This document shows positions 35,975 through 44,960 of a DNA stretch of 64,000 nucleotides, piece by piece. The notes beneath the pieces were generated by a model that had not been told where the DNA came from, ran no database searches, and saw only the letters and a list, made by a program, of their open reading frames with translations. This DNA is from Streptomyces indicus (lineage in GTDB: Bacteria > Actinomycetota > Actinomycetes > Streptomycetales > Streptomycetaceae). Positions within the stretch are counted from its first letter, which is position 1. The number at the start of each line of letters is the position of its first letter. Both the position numbers and the translations under genes were made by a program. The DNA lies in the NCBI RefSeq assembly GCF_900100315.1, contig NZ_FNFF01000004.1, forward strand, positions 62,001 through 126,000. The letters run 5' to 3'.

Positions 35975-37177
35975 GTGATGGAGCGTAATCGGATCGGGCT
36001 GGCCGAGGTACTGGCAGCAGCGGAGGACGCAGCGCCGGTACGTTCCCTTGATGTCGTGGCACACAACCTGCGCGATCGGTTCGGCGCGCGTTACGTGTCG
36101 TTCCTGTTCGTCGACGTCGTCGGCAGACGCTTGCTCCGGGTCAATGACAAGGCGACATCGCCACAGGAGCACGCCGCCGAGCAGGTTCCCCTGACCGGCA
36201 GTGTCTACGACGACGTCCTGCGCACCCAGAAAGTGGTGCGCGTGCCGGAAGGCGCGCAGGCACAGCGAGTGCTCGCCCCGGTGACCAACCGCGGCGACGC
36301 CATCGGGGTCCTGGAGCTGCACATCACCCACGTCACACAGGACGTCCTGGAGCAGGTGGAGGAGGCCGCGCACGCGCTGGCGTACATCATCGTCACCGAC
36401 CGGCGCTTCACCGACCTCTACCACTGGGGCAATCGCACCGCGACCGTCACCCTCGCCGCGGAGATCCAGCGCCAGCTCCTGCCCTCGGCTCCCTCGTGCG
36501 AGGCTGCCGAGTTCACCCTCGCCGGCGCCCTCGTCCCGGCCTCCGACATCGCCGGTGACACGTACGACTACAGCCTCGACCACGACACCCTGCACCTGTC
36601 CATCACCGACGCCATGGGGCACGACGTCGACGCCTCCCTCATGGCCACTCTCTTGGTCAACGCCTCCCGCGGCGCCCGCCGCGCCGGCACCGACCTTGCC
36701 GAACAGGCCCGCCAGACCCATCAGGCCCTCATCGACCACGGCAGAAGGACCTTCGCCACCGGACAACTGATGCGCATCGCTCTGGACGGGAGCAGCGCCC
36801 AGCTCGTCAACGCGGGCCACCTGTGGCCCCTACGGCTGCGCGAGGGCACCGTCGACGAGATCAAGCTGCACATCAACCTCCCCTTCGGCGTACTCCCGCA
36901 GGGCGCCTACCGGGTACAGGACATCGACCTGCGCCCCGGCGACCGCCTCGTCTTCTACACCGACGGCATGCAGGAGCGCCAAGCAGAAGCAGTCGACCTA
37001 CCGCGCCTTATCCGCGACACCTCAACCGAGCACCCCCGCGAGGCCGTACGCGCCATGGTCAACGCCGTCACCGACGCCTGCCACGGCCACGTGAGAGACG
37101 ACGCCACCGTCCTGTGCCTCGACTGGCACGGCCCTGTCCCCGCGGACCGAAACGCGAAGCACCGACGCTCGGCCTGA
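35975..37177 (+). CDS. GAF plus PP2C (SpoIIE-type) serine/threonine phosphatase
   Basis: 400 residues. A divergent GAF sensor domain at about 25-145 is followed by a linker helix and a SpoIIE/RsbU-like PP2C domain (about 165-385): [11 protein letters not shown] entry helix, metal Asp residues in DIAGDTYDY and [38 protein letters not shown] and [10 protein letters not shown]. Such proteins dephosphorylate anti-anti-sigma factors in Streptomyces stress networks; no anti-sigma partner gene adjoins. GTG 35975 and ATG 35978 are equally possible starts. Confidence 0.9.
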   Translation: MMERNRIGLAEVLAAAEDAAPVRSLDVVAHNLRDRFGARYVSFLFVDVVGRRLLRVNDKATSPQEHAAEQVPLTGSVYDDVLRTQKVVRVPEGAQAQRVLAPVTNRGDAIGVLELHITHVTQDVLEQVEEAAHALAYIIVTDRRFTDLYHWGNRTATVTLAAEIQRQLLPSAPSCEAAEFTLAGALVPASDIAGDTYDYSLDHDTLHLSITDAMGHDVDASLMATLLVNASRGARRAGTDLAEQARQTHQALIDHGRRTFATGQLMRIALDGSSAQLVNAGHLWPLRLREGTVDEIKLHINLPFGVLPQGAYRVQDIDLRPGDRLVFYTDGMQERQAEAVDLPRLIRDTSTEHPREAVRAMVNAVTDACHGHVRDDATVLCLDWHGPVPADRNAKHRRSA

Positions 37178-37332
37178 CACGCAACACCATCACTCGACCT
37201 CCGGCGGCACTCGCTCGGAGTTCGCCGTCACGGCAGGCGAACAGCGCTGCTGGAAGAAAGCCCGGCTCGCAGTGGACACCGAATCGCCGTACGAACGGCC
37301 TTGGCCGAGGAACCCGAGGTCAGAGCCATAAA

Positions 37333-37736
37333 GGCGGACGAGTCGGCCTGTACGCCGGGTTCTGTCTCCCCAGTGCCTTGCGGCCCAGGGGGAGGCGGTC
37401 ATCCATCTAGGGCCGGCATTGCTGCCGGCCTCGTGCGGTCTACCCGCGGACTCGGGCGGGCAGCCCTCGAACGTCCGCGCAGGAGCACCGGGGTGCTCCC
37501 TCTTGACCTTGCTCCGGGTGGGGTTTACCTAGCCGCCCGAGTCACCTCGGGCGCTGGTGGTCTCTTACACCACCGTTTCACCCTTACCGGGAGCCGAAGC
37601 TCCCGGCGGTCTGTTTTCTGTGGCACTGTCCCGCGGGTCACCCCGGGTGGGCGTTACCCACCACCCTGCCCTGTGGAGCCCGGACGTTCCTCGCCGCAGA
37701 TCCGAAGATCTCCGCCGCGACCGCCCGGCCGGCTCG
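37333..37736 (-). ncRNA. rnpB: RNase P RNA (class A)
   Basis: Catalytic RNA that trims tRNA 5' leaders together with RnpA. On the minus strand the 5' domain holds GAGGAACGTCCGGGCTCC, followed by CACAGGGCAGGGTGGTGGGTAACGCC-like P4/P5 context, a central TAAGGGTGAAACGGTGGTGTAAGAGACCACC-like region described here by position (about 37555-37600), and the 3' segment with GATGACCGCC and ACAGAACCCGGCGTACAGGCC near 37350-37405. These are the universally conserved cores in the right order over about 404 nt. The ends are estimated from pairing and may be off by several bases. No coding frame competes here. Confidence 0.93.
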
Positions 37737-37864
37737 TCCGCCGTGCCGCCATCGTACCGGCCCGGGGGCGGGTGTGATCACGCCGCCGTCCGGGGCGGGG
37801 CGGCCGGAGCGTGCCCCGGCCGCATCCGTCAGCTTTCGAGAAGCGCGGCTCCGGGACCCGTCGC

Positions 37865-37870
37865 TAGCTT
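37865..37870 (+). promoter_or_regulatory. -10 hexamer of a leaderless start
   Basis: TAGCTT lies seven bases before ATG 37878. Confidence 0.45.
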
Positions 37871-37877
37871 GAATGAC

Positions 37878-38489
37878 ATGACCTCCATCGAGCACCTCAC
37901 CATCGAGGCCGCCGACGCCGCGGCCGCCCAGCGCTTCTACGCCGAGGCCTTCGGGCTGGAGAAGCAGGTACGCGTACGGGCCTCCGAGGCGCCGACGTCC
38001 GGCTTCCGGGGCTTCACGGTGTCCCTCGTCGTCGCCCAGCCCTCGATCGTGCACGGCTTCTTCGACGCCGCGATCGCCGCCGGGGCCACCGAGCTGAAGC
38101 CCGCCAAGAAGTCCCTGTGGGGATACGGCGGCGTCGTCCAGGCTCCCGACGGGACGGTCTGGCAGCTCGTGAGCTCCTCGAAGAAGGACACCGGACCCGA
38201 CAGCCGCAAGATCGACGAGGTCGTGCTGCTGCTCGGCGTCTCGGACATGTCCGCCAGCAAGAAGTTCTACGTCGAGCGCGGGCTCACCGTCGCCAAGAGC
38301 TTCGGCGGCAAGTACACCGAGTTCGACGGCACGGGCAGCGCGGTGAAGCTCTCGCTCTATCCGCGCAAGGGACTCGGCAAGGTCGCCGGGGTCCCGACCG
38401 AGGGCAGCGGCTCGCACCGGCTCGCCGTCGGCAGCGGCTTCGGGGAGTTCACCGACCCGGACGGCTTCGTGTGGGAGAGCGCGGCATGA
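37878..38489 (+). CDS. VOC (glyoxalase/bleomycin-resistance) family protein
   Basis: 203 residues with two VOC half-modules (about 1-98 and 108-203): IEHLTIEAADAAAAQRFYAEAFGL, then VVLLLGVSDMSASKKFYVERGL, with FTDPDGFVWE closing the second. These folds bind metals or small ligands and serve in lyase, dioxygenase or resistance proteins. Apparently leaderless. Overlaps the next gene by four bases (ATGA), suggesting a joint role. Confidence 0.87.
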   Translation: MTSIEHLTIEAADAAAAQRFYAEAFGLEKQVRVRASEAPTSGFRGFTVSLVVAQPSIVHGFFDAAIAAGATELKPAKKSLWGYGGVVQAPDGTVWQLVSSSKKDTGPDSRKIDEVVLLLGVSDMSASKKFYVERGLTVAKSFGGKYTEFDGTGSAVKLSLYPRKGLGKVAGVPTEGSGSHRLAVGSGFGEFTDPDGFVWESAA

Positions 38490-38926
38490 GGTTCCGTACG
38501 GTGGTCGAACCCCCCGAGCCCATGAACGGGCTCGAAGTGCCGGCCGAGCTCGTCGAGCAGCTCGGTGGCGGCAAGCGGCCGCCCGTGACCATCACGATCA
38601 ACGGGCACACCTGGCGCAGCCGGGTCGCGATCATGCGCGGCCGCTGTCTGCTCGGGCTGTCCAACGCCAACCGGAAGGCCGCCGGGGTCGAGATCGGCGA
38701 GGAGGTGGAGGTGGACCTGCGCCTCGACACCGAGCCGCGCGTGGTCACCGAACCCGAGGACCTCGCCCGCGCCCTCGACGCGGACCCGGCCGCCCGCGCC
38801 GCCTTCGACGCCCTGCCCCAGGGCCGCAGGCGGCAGCACGTGCTCGCGGTCGACGGCGCGAAGAAGCCGGAGACGCGGCTGCGCCGGATCGAGAAGGTCA
38901 TCGAGGAGCTGCGCGCGGCCGGGTGA
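38486..38926 (+). CDS. YdeI/OmpD-associated family protein (DUF1905 domain)
   Basis: 146 residues. The N-terminal DUF1905 domain (about 1-85; EVPAELVEQLGGGKRPPVTITINGHTWRS region) and a C-terminal YdeI-type helical motif (FDALPQGRRRQHVLAVDGAKKPETRLRRIEKV region, described by position 108-140) are typical of small cytoplasmic proteins of unknown function. Coupled by ATGA overlap to the VOC gene upstream. Confidence 0.82.
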   Translation: MRFRTVVEPPEPMNGLEVPAELVEQLGGGKRPPVTITINGHTWRSRVAIMRGRCLLGLSNANRKAAGVEIGEEVEVDLRLDTEPRVVTEPEDLARALDADPAARAAFDALPQGRRRQHVLAVDGAKKPETRLRRIEKVIEELRAAG

Positions 38927-38974
38927 CGACGGCGTTCGCCTCGCCCAGGGAGCGTCATGCTTTCAGGAGGCGCC

Positions 38975-39460
38975 TCACCACTCCAGTTCGAGCGAGCCCC
39001 CCACCGGCAGCGCATGCCAGCGGTCCGCGTACGCGTCCAACTGCGCCACGATCTCCTCGACGACCGGCGGGAGTTCGGCCGGTACGTAGGCCGGCAGCGA
39101 CGTGGTGAAACCGCGGCGCAGCTCCCAGACCGGGACCGCGATCCCGGCGAGCTCCTCGGAGCGGCCCATGTCCGCCGAGGCCTGCGGGGTGGGCTTGTGC
39201 GGCTTGGTCTTGCGGCGGCGCATCGCCTTGGTGCGCTCGGCGGGGTCGGCCGGCCAGAACAGCCCGTTGTCGCCGGCCGCGAGCCGTCCGTACACCCCGA
39301 GCCGGATCCCCGCGACCGCCTCGACCACGAAGTGCACGAGATCGTGCGGCAGATAGGGATGTCCGCCCGGGCCGCCCCGAGGGGCGAGCCGCGGCCCGGT
39401 CTCGCGGTGGACCGCGATGTCGTAACTCGTCCCGGGGCCCTTGGTGTACACGACGCGCAT
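38975..39460 (-). CDS. Hypothetical protein
   Basis: 161 residues, not recognised. Short beta-strand start (MRVVYTKGPGTSYDIAVHRE), then a His-rich HDLVHFVVEAVAGIRLGVYG segment resembling the zinc-ligand-like HDxxHF of some hypothetical actinobacterial proteins, a basic stretch RRRKTKPHK and a helical C terminus. ATG 39460 has TAGCGT seven bases upstream and no ribosome site, so it seems leaderless. Cytoplasmic. Confidence 0.75.
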   Translation of the reverse strand: MRVVYTKGPGTSYDIAVHRETGPRLAPRGGPGGHPYLPHDLVHFVVEAVAGIRLGVYGRLAAGDNGLFWPADPAERTKAMRRRKTKPHKPTPQASADMGRSEELAGIAVPVWELRRGFTTSLPAYVPAELPPVVEEIVAQLDAYADRWHALPVGGSLELEW

Positions 39461-39467
39461 ACGCCGC

Positions 39468-39473
39468 ACGCTA
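39468..39473 (-). promoter_or_regulatory. -10 hexamer of a leaderless start
   Basis: TAGCGT on the minus strand, seven bases before ATG 39460. Confidence 0.45.
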
Positions 39474-39618
39474 GGCGGCGGCCGGAGCGGCCGCATCTGC
39501 TTTTCGGGGGCGCTCCCAGGCGGGAACGGGGGTGCGGTGGGGCGGTGAGGGCCCGGCGGGCGCGGTGCCCGGGCGCGCCAGTAGGGTGCAGGGCGCCGAT
39601 GCCGACGAGGGGGAGCGG

Positions 39619-40413
39619 ATGGATGCCACCACACGCGCAGCGATGATCCTCGCGGGTGTGACCGCGGTTGTCGTTCTGACCCTCGCCCTGCTCCATCGCT
39701 TCACCGACCTGCCGCTGTGGCCGCGCCGCCGGCGGCCGGCCGAGCGGCCCGTCGTCGACTGGAGCTCGGCTCCCGATCTGCCCGCGTACGACTACGCCGT
39801 CCTGTACGAGCTCGCAGCCCGGCGCCGCGACGCCCTGGGCCGTGCCGTGCGCTGCGCGCGCGAGGCAGGGCTGCCGCTGCCCGAGGACGGCCTGGACACC
39901 GCCTTCGAGCGGCGCACGGGACAGCCGTACGACCGCCGGGCCGAGGAGGGCGTCGACCTCGCAGATGTCGCCGCCGTCCTGGAGGTCACCCGGATCGGCA
40001 TGCGGTCGCTGGCCTGTCTGACGCAGGGCAGCACCCTCGTCCTCGACCCGCCCTGCTACTTCAACCCGCTGCACGAGCGCGGCACCGAGCGGATCCCGTA
40101 TCCGCCGGACGCGTTCAGCGCGCCGGATCCCGAGGGCCACGACGGGGACCAGGGCGAGGACGAGGAGGATCACGGGGTGGCCGCCTGTGCGGCCTGCGCT
40201 GCCGGACCGGCGGAGCCGCTCCTCGTATGGACGCGCGAAGGGACGTTCCCGTACTACCGGATGGAGTCCGGGACCAAAGCCGTGTACCAGACCTCCGGCT
40301 ACGGCGCCGCGGTGCCCGAGTGGGACGCGGACGACCTGCTCACGGCCTTCGTGGAGTGGCATGTCTTCGACCAGTACGACGAGAACGGCGCCCTGAAGGA
40401 GAACGCCTCATGA
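39619..40413 (+). CDS. Hypothetical membrane-anchored protein
   Basis: 264 residues. One N-terminal helix (about 7-25) followed by a basic RRRRP stretch, so the bulk is probably cytoplasmic. The soluble part includes an acidic loop (EGHDGDQGEDEEDHG, about 172-186) and CAACAAG. No family recognised. GGGGGAG precedes ATG 39619. It overlaps the next small membrane-protein gene by four bases, making a two-gene unit. Confidence 0.75.
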   Translation: MDATTRAAMILAGVTAVVVLTLALLHRFTDLPLWPRRRRPAERPVVDWSSAPDLPAYDYAVLYELAARRRDALGRAVRCAREAGLPLPEDGLDTAFERRTGQPYDRRAEEGVDLADVAAVLEVTRIGMRSLACLTQGSTLVLDPPCYFNPLHERGTERIPYPPDAFSAPDPEGHDGDQGEDEEDHGVAACAACAAGPAEPLLVWTREGTFPYYRMESGTKAVYQTSGYGAAVPEWDADDLLTAFVEWHVFDQYDENGALKENAS

Positions 40414-40610
40414 CCACCGTGGACTGGTCCCGTGCCGTGGCCGGCATCTTGGTCGGGCTGCTGCTCGTCCCGCTGCTCCTGCAACCGCTCGCCCTGCTCA
40501 CCGCACGGATCGTGCGCCGCAGGCCGCTGCCGCCGACGCGCGCGCAGCGTCGCGCCCGGGCCGAACTGGCCGCCGTACTCGACGAGTTCGCCGAGCACGG
40601 GGGCCGGTGA
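40410..40610 (+). CDS. Small single-helix membrane protein
   Basis: 66 residues: one transmembrane helix (about 9-35, GILVGLLLVPLLLQPLALL) and a basic, Arg-rich cytoplasmic tail. ATG overlaps the stop of the previous gene (ATGA) with AAGGAG before it. Probably a partner of that membrane-anchored protein. Function unknown. Confidence 0.65.
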   Translation: MTTVDWSRAVAGILVGLLLVPLLLQPLALLTARIVRRRPLPPTRAQRRARAELAAVLDEFAEHGGR

Positions 40611-40663
40611 GGAGAGCGGGCGCGGCGGGTGCCGCGGGCCCGTGCGGAAGCGGGCGCGCCGCG

Positions 40664-41518
40664 CTACGGCCGGTACACCGCCCCCGGCTCGGGTACGCCC
40701 GGCGCCATGAGCTGCGGGACCGTGACGAACGTGTAGCCCTGTGCCTTCAGGGACTTGATGATGCCGGGCACCGCCGGGACCGTGCCGTCGTAGATGTCGT
40801 GCAGCAGGATGATGCCGTCGCGGTCCGCCTGGTCGAGGACGCGTCGCTCGATGAGCTTCGAGTCCGTGGTCGAGTAGTCCTTGGCCGTGACGCTCCACAG
40901 GACCTGCGACAGGCCCAGCTCCTTGCAGACCTGCGTGACCTTCTCGTCGGTGCGGCCCTGCGGCGGGCGCATCAGTGTGGGCTCCTTGCCCGTGATGTCC
41001 TTGACGGCCTGCTGCGTGCGGTCGAGTTCGGCGCGGATCTCGTCCTTGCTCAGGTCCGTGAGGATGCCGTGGGTCCAGGTGTGGTTGGCGACCTCGTGTC
41101 CCTCGTCGGCCAGGCGCTTGACCACGTCCGGGTACTTCTTGACGTGGTTCTTGCCGAGCAGGAAGAAGGTCGCGGGCACCTTCTCCCTCTTCAGGGTGTC
41201 CAGGAGCTCGGGGGTGTCCTTGCCCGGCCCCGCGTCGAAGGTCAGCGCGATGCACTTCGCCTCGCGGCAGTCGACGGCGCCGAACTGCCCCTTGGCGTCG
41301 GCGGCCGCGTCGGCGCGTACGTCGCTCGGTGCGACGGTGTCGGTCCCCCAGGAGGACAGCGCGGTGACCGTCGCCACCGTGGCCGCGGTCAGGGCCGCGG
41401 CCGCCGCCAAAGCGAGGTGGCGGCGGCGGAACCGCCGCTTGCCGGCGCCGCCCCCGGATGCCCCCGCGTCCTCCCCCGATGCGCTGGTGCCGGCCGTGGA
41501 TGTGCTGTTGTCGTGCAT
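40664..41518 (-). CDS. Polysaccharide deacetylase (NodB domain), membrane-anchored or secreted
   Basis: 284 residues. Gly/Ser/Ala-rich start, basic RRFRRRH and a hydrophobic helix (about 35-52) act as signal anchor, followed by the NodB domain (about 85-280): CIALTFDAGPGKDTPELL (motif 1, with Ala where Asp is usual in TFDDGP), ANHTWTHGILTDLS (motif 2 zinc His residues), MRPPQGRTD (motif 3) and ILLHDIYDGT (motif 5). It deacetylates GlcNAc polymers such as chitin or peptidoglycan. The Asp-to-Ala change within motif 1 is also seen in some active actinobacterial members. Confidence 0.9.
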   Translation of the reverse strand: MHDNSTSTAGTSASGEDAGASGGGAGKRRFRRRHLALAAAAALTAATVATVTALSSWGTDTVAPSDVRADAAADAKGQFGAVDCREAKCIALTFDAGPGKDTPELLDTLKREKVPATFFLLGKNHVKKYPDVVKRLADEGHEVANHTWTHGILTDLSKDEIRAELDRTQQAVKDITGKEPTLMRPPQGRTDEKVTQVCKELGLSQVLWSVTAKDYSTTDSKLIERRVLDQADRDGIILLHDIYDGTVPAVPGIIKSLKAQGYTFVTVPQLMAPGVPEPGAVYRP

Positions 41519-41649
41519 GGTTCTCCCCCATGGTCGTGCTCAGTCGCCATGGAGGAGGGGGAGGGGGAGGGCCGGGTTGCCTGGTCTGCGTAAGGACGGG
41601 GTAAATGTGGCCGGGATCACCGGGGCCGTCCCGGTGGCACGGGACCCGG

Positions 41650-41934
41650 TCAGGCCTTACGGGACTCCGCGAGCGTGTGCGCCACGAGCGCGTTCGCGTG
41701 GCCGTGGCCCAGGCCGTGCTCCGACTTGAGCCAGGCGACCAGCTCCATGTGGCGCTCCAGGGGAGAGGAGCGGATCAGCTCGAACCACTCCTCGACGGGG
41801 CGGCCGTACTTCTTCTCGATGGACGGGAAGTAGCTGGCCGGGCCCTTGACCGCGGGCTTGGCGGCGGGCTTGGCAGCGGACCGGGTGGCGGGCTCGGTGG
41901 ACGCGGCGGCGGTGTTCTTCGAAGCGGCGGTCAT
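41650..41934 (-). CDS. DUF4287 domain protein
   Basis: 94 residues: Ala/Lys/Pro-rich lead of about 35 residues, then the DUF4287 domain (GPASYFPSIEKKYGRPVEEW, ERHMELVAWLKSEHGLGHGHANALVAH region, positions 36-92). Function unknown. AGGAG precedes ATG 41934. Some members are fused to DUF5655-like proteins. The short hexanucleotide repeat lies directly upstream. Confidence 0.82.
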   Translation of the reverse strand: MTAASKNTAAASTEPATRSAAKPAAKPAVKGPASYFPSIEKKYGRPVEEWFELIRSSPLERHMELVAWLKSEHGLGHGHANALVAHTLAESRKA

Positions 41935-41948
41935 CTGTCTGTCTCCTT

Positions 41949-41979
<31 letters not shown>

Positions 41980-42080
41980 ATGCGGATGCGGATACGGCGC
42001 GGTGCTGTGCTGTCGAGGAGAAGACGCCGCCCGGCGCGGTAACTCATCGCCTGGGTACAGGTGATGTGGATCACTCCTCG

Positions 42081-42995
42081 TCAGATCACCGGCGGCCGTC
42101 CAAGACGCGTCATCCGCCACACCGTCCGCCAGCGCATCGGACGCCGTCCGCCGCACCCGGTGCGCACCCCTTCCGCGAACCCGCCCGCCCAGGCGCGCAG
42201 TCCGCCGAGCGCGGTGGCGCGCCCGGGGCCGAGCAGGGCCGGTGCCGTGCGGGCCAGCGTGAGCAGGGTCCAGGTCCCGAGGTAGACGGGGACCAGCGGC
42301 AACGGAAGCCGGCGGCGCGCGAGCCAGACGCGGTTGCGGGCGGTCATGCGGAAGTAGACGGCGTGCCGTGCCGGTGAGGTCCTGGGGTGCTGGAGCAGCA
42401 GCTCCGGTTCGTACAGGACCTTCCAGCCCGCGTCGAGGGCGCGCCAGGCGAGGTCGGTCTCCTCGTGCGTGAAGAAGAACTCGGCCGGCCAGTCGCCGAC
42501 TTCGTCGAGCATCCGCATCGAGAAGGCGTGCGCGCCGCCGAGGAAGGAGGTCACGAGCCCGCGCCGCATGGGGTCGCCCGCGCGCAGCCGCGGCACGTGC
42601 CGGCGCTGGGTCTCGCCGTGTTCGTCGGCGATACGGAACCCCACGATGCCGAGCCGGCCGTCGGCCGCGTACAGGTCGCGCACCCTGCGCAGCACGTCGG
42701 CCTCGGTGAGCAGTCCGTCGTCGTCGAGCTCGACGACCACGTCGATGTCCCCGTACTCCCGCAGACGGGCCAGTGCGACATTGCGGCCGCCGGGGCAGCC
42801 GAGGTTCTCTTCGGTCTCGACCACCGTCAACTCGCCCGGCAGGTCCGGGAATCCGCCCAGGCGCGTGCCGTTGCCGACGATGACGATCCGGTCCGGGGCC
42901 ACGTCCTGCTTGGCGACCGAGTCGAGCAGGGCGGCGACCTCGGCGGGGCGGTTGCCCATGGTCACGATGGCGACGGCGATGCGGGGGTCGCTCAC
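42081..42995 (-). CDS. Family 2 glycosyltransferase
   Basis: 304-residue inverting glycosyltransferase with a GT-A fold. IAVAIVTMGNR opens the nucleotide-binding half, NLGCPGGRNVAL and the DxD-like VELDDDGLL coordinate metal and sugar nucleotide, and HEETDLAWRALDAGWKV is the acceptor-side catalytic segment found in rhamnosyl/galactosyl-transferase relatives. One hydrophobic stretch near 235-255 may tether it to the membrane. GTG 42995 with AGGAGC upstream is the likely start. No other polysaccharide genes adjoin. Confidence 0.88.
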   Translation of the reverse strand: MSDPRIAVAIVTMGNRPAEVAALLDSVAKQDVAPDRIVIVGNGTRLGGFPDLPGELTVVETEENLGCPGGRNVALARLREYGDIDVVVELDDDGLLTEADVLRRVRDLYAADGRLGIVGFRIADEHGETQRRHVPRLRAGDPMRRGLVTSFLGGAHAFSMRMLDEVGDWPAEFFFTHEETDLAWRALDAGWKVLYEPELLLQHPRTSPARHAVYFRMTARNRVWLARRRLPLPLVPVYLGTWTLLTLARTAPALLGPGRATALGGLRAWAGGFAEGVRTGCGGRRPMRWRTVWRMTRLGRPPVI

Positions 42996-43143
42996 GGGTG
43001 CTCCTGAACTCAGGTGGCGGCCGAAGGGGGAGGCCGGCGCGATGGGGCGATGGTAGTCGTTCAGGGGGAGTACGCCTGTCAGGTGGCAGCCGTTCACCGA
43101 AGCGCTCCGGCCCACGCCTTGCCTTCGTGTGCGCTTCAACTCC

Positions 43144-43149
43144 TAGCGT
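43144..43149 (+). promoter_or_regulatory. -10 hexamer of a leaderless start
   Basis: TAGCGT seven bases before ATG 43157. It supports this start over the internal ATG at 43199. Confidence 0.45.
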
Positions 43150-43156
43150 CCGCCGC

Positions 43157-44209
43157 ATGACGAAATCGACGAGCACGACCACGACCACGAGCACGACCAT
43201 GAGCACGACCACGAGCACGAGCACACGCCAACTCGGCGGCTCCGGTATCACCGTCAGCGCCCTCGGCCTCGGCTGCTGGGCCATCGGCGGTGAGTGGTGG
43301 GACACCGAGGGGCAGCCCCTCGGCTGGGGCAAGGTCGACGACGAGGAGTCGGTACGGGCCGTGCGCCGCGCCCTCGACCTCGGCGTCACCTTCTTCGACA
43401 CCGCCGACACCTACGGTGCGGGACACAGCGAACGCGTCCTGGGCAAGGCGCTCGCCGGGCGGCGCGACGAGGTGGTCCTCGCCACCAAGTGGGGAAACGT
43501 CTTCGACGAGTCGACGCGCACCCTCACCGGCAGCGACGACTCTCCCGCGTATCAGAGGAAGGCACTCGAAGCCTCGCTGCGGCGGCTCGGGACCGACCGG
43601 ATCGACCTCTACCAGCTGCACATCTCCGAGGCGGATCCCGAGCGGGCGGCCCTGCTGCGCGAACAGTGCGAGGAGTTCGTACGGGACGGGCTGATCCGTG
43701 CGTACGCGTGGAGCACGGACGATCCCGTACGGGCGCGGGTGTTCGCGCAGGGGCCCGGCTGTGCGGCGGTGCAGCACCGGTGCAACGTGCTCCAGGACGC
43801 GCCCGAAATGCTGGCCCTGTGCGAGGAGTCGGGGCTCGCCGCCGTCATCCGCAGCCCGCTGGCCATGGGGCTGCTCACCGGCAAGTACGCCGACGGCGGC
43901 ACCCCCGGCGCCGGCGACATCCGCAGCGCGCCGCCCGAGTGGCTGCCCGGGTTCGGGGCCGGGGGAGCGCCGGACGAGGAGTGGCTGGCGCGGGTCGAGG
44001 CCGTACGCGAAATCCTCACCAGCGGCGGCCGCACCCTCGCGCAGGGCGCGCTGGGCTGGCTGTGGGCCCGCAGCGAGCGCACGATTCCGATCCCCGGCTT
44101 CCGCACCGTCGCCCAGGTCGAGCAGAACGCGGGCGCCCTCGCGCACGGTCCGCTGACGTCCGGCCAGCTCACCGAGCTGGACGGAATCCTTGCGCGCACA
44201 AAGGATTGA
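43157..44209 (+). CDS. Aldo/keto reductase
   Basis: 350-residue NADPH-dependent oxidoreductase with a TIM barrel. Catalytic Asp and Tyr are in DTADTYGAGHSE, Lys in VLATKWG and His in YQLHISE. The C-terminal IPGFRTVAQVEQNAGAL binds the cofactor. The first 22 residues are almost only Ser and Thr, encoded by an ACGAGC/ACGACC microsatellite, and are absent from typical members; the conserved fold starts at about residue 23. ATG 43199 within the repeat is an alternative. The end overlaps an inverted repeat before the TetR gene. Confidence 0.9.
   Translation: MTKSTSTTTTTSTTMSTTTSTSTRQLGGSGITVSALGLGCWAIGGEWWDTEGQPLGWGKVDDEESVRAVRRALDLGVTFFDTADTYGAGHSERVLGKALAGRRDEVVLATKWGNVFDESTRTLTGSDDSPAYQRKALEASLRRLGTDRIDLYQLHISEADPERAALLREQCEEFVRDGLIRAYAWSTDDPVRARVFAQGPGCAAVQHRCNVLQDAPEMLALCEESGLAAVIRSPLAMGLLTGKYADGGTPGAGDIRSAPPEWLPGFGAGGAPDEEWLARVEAVREILTSGGRTLAQGALGWLWARSERTIPIPGFRTVAQVEQNAGALAHGPLTSGQLTELDGILARTKD
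43163..43225 (+). repeat. ACGAGC/ACGACC microsatellite at the aldo-keto reductase start
   Basis: About ten imperfect hexamers of ACGASC encode the Ser/Thr run of the reductase N terminus. Confidence 0.75.
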
Positions 44210-44219
44210 CGGTCCGTCA
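44207..44219. promoter_or_regulatory. Inverted repeat TGACGG-T-CCGTCA
   Basis: A perfect 13-bp palindrome that includes the stop codon of the aldo-keto reductase, 100 bp before the TetR gene. The TGAC/GTCA halves are typical of TetR operators. Confidence 0.5.
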
Positions 44220-44236
44220 GGAATATGAGTACCTCT

Positions 44237-44262
44237 ACTTATGTCGGCGGCCCGATATAAGT
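44237..44262. promoter_or_regulatory. 26-bp TetR operator-like inverted repeat
   Basis: Arms ACTTATGTCGG and CCGATATAAGT pair at 10 of 11 positions around CGGC, 44 bp before the TetR GTG. Probable autoregulatory site controlling the TetR-P450 operon. Confidence 0.65.
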
Positions 44263-44306
44263 GGCCCCCGCAGCCAAGGCCTGCACGGCGACCGGGAGGG
44301 GGCATC

Positions 44307-44960
44307 GTGGCGCGGCGTACCCAGGCGGAGCGCAAGAGCGAGACCCGGGCCCGGCTGATCGACGCGGCGGCGGAGCTGTTCGCGCGCAAGGGGTTCCACG
44401 CCGTGTCCGCCGAGGCCGTGGCGGACGCGGCGGACCGCACGACCGGCGCGCTCTACAGTCACTTCGGCGGCAAGGAGGGGCTGCTGCTCGCCCTCCTGGA
44501 GGTGTGGAAGCAGCGCACCGTCGAGCGCCTCACCGCGGAGATCCACCAACTGCCCGACCCCGCACCGCACTTCGCCGCGATGTGGGAGGCGATCACCGCG
44601 CCGGCCGAGGACCGCGGCGAGGCCTGGCTGCTCCTGGAGATCGAGCTGTGGCAGCACGGCGCTCGCGACCCGGTGCTCGGCCCGCTGATCGCCCGCCGCT
44701 ACGCGGAGATCCGCGGCCAGCTCGGCGAAGGCCTGGCCGACTGGGCCGAGGCCACCGGCACCGAGCTCCCGTACGACCCGGACGAGACCGGCGCCCTGGT
44801 GCTCGGGCTGCTGCTCGGCTGCGCGCTCCAGCACCGCTTCGCACCCCACGCCGTACCCGAAGAGCTGGTCGTCCACGCGCTGAGCTCGCTGCTCGGCCTG
44901 CGGGCCCCGGCGGCACGAGGCAGTGACCGCAAGACACATCCGAAGGAGGCTCGGCCATGA
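44307..44960 (+). CDS. TetR-family regulator of the P450 operon
   Basis: 217 residues. Helix-turn-helix at about 10-57 (SETRARLIDAAAELFARKG, EAVADAADRTTGALYSHFGGK). The ligand domain is of the common TetR C-terminal helical type. GTG 44307 follows GGGAGGGGG; the in-frame upstream ATG would add a basic Pro-rich lead not typical of the family. Its stop overlaps the P450 ATG by four bases, so repressor and enzyme are made from one message and the P450 substrate may be the inducer. Confidence 0.9.
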   Translation: MARRTQAERKSETRARLIDAAAELFARKGFHAVSAEAVADAADRTTGALYSHFGGKEGLLLALLEVWKQRTVERLTAEIHQLPDPAPHFAAMWEAITAPAEDRGEAWLLLEIELWQHGARDPVLGPLIARRYAEIRGQLGEGLADWAEATGTELPYDPDETGALVLGLLLGCALQHRFAPHAVPEELVVHALSSLLGLRAPAARGSDRKTHPKEARP

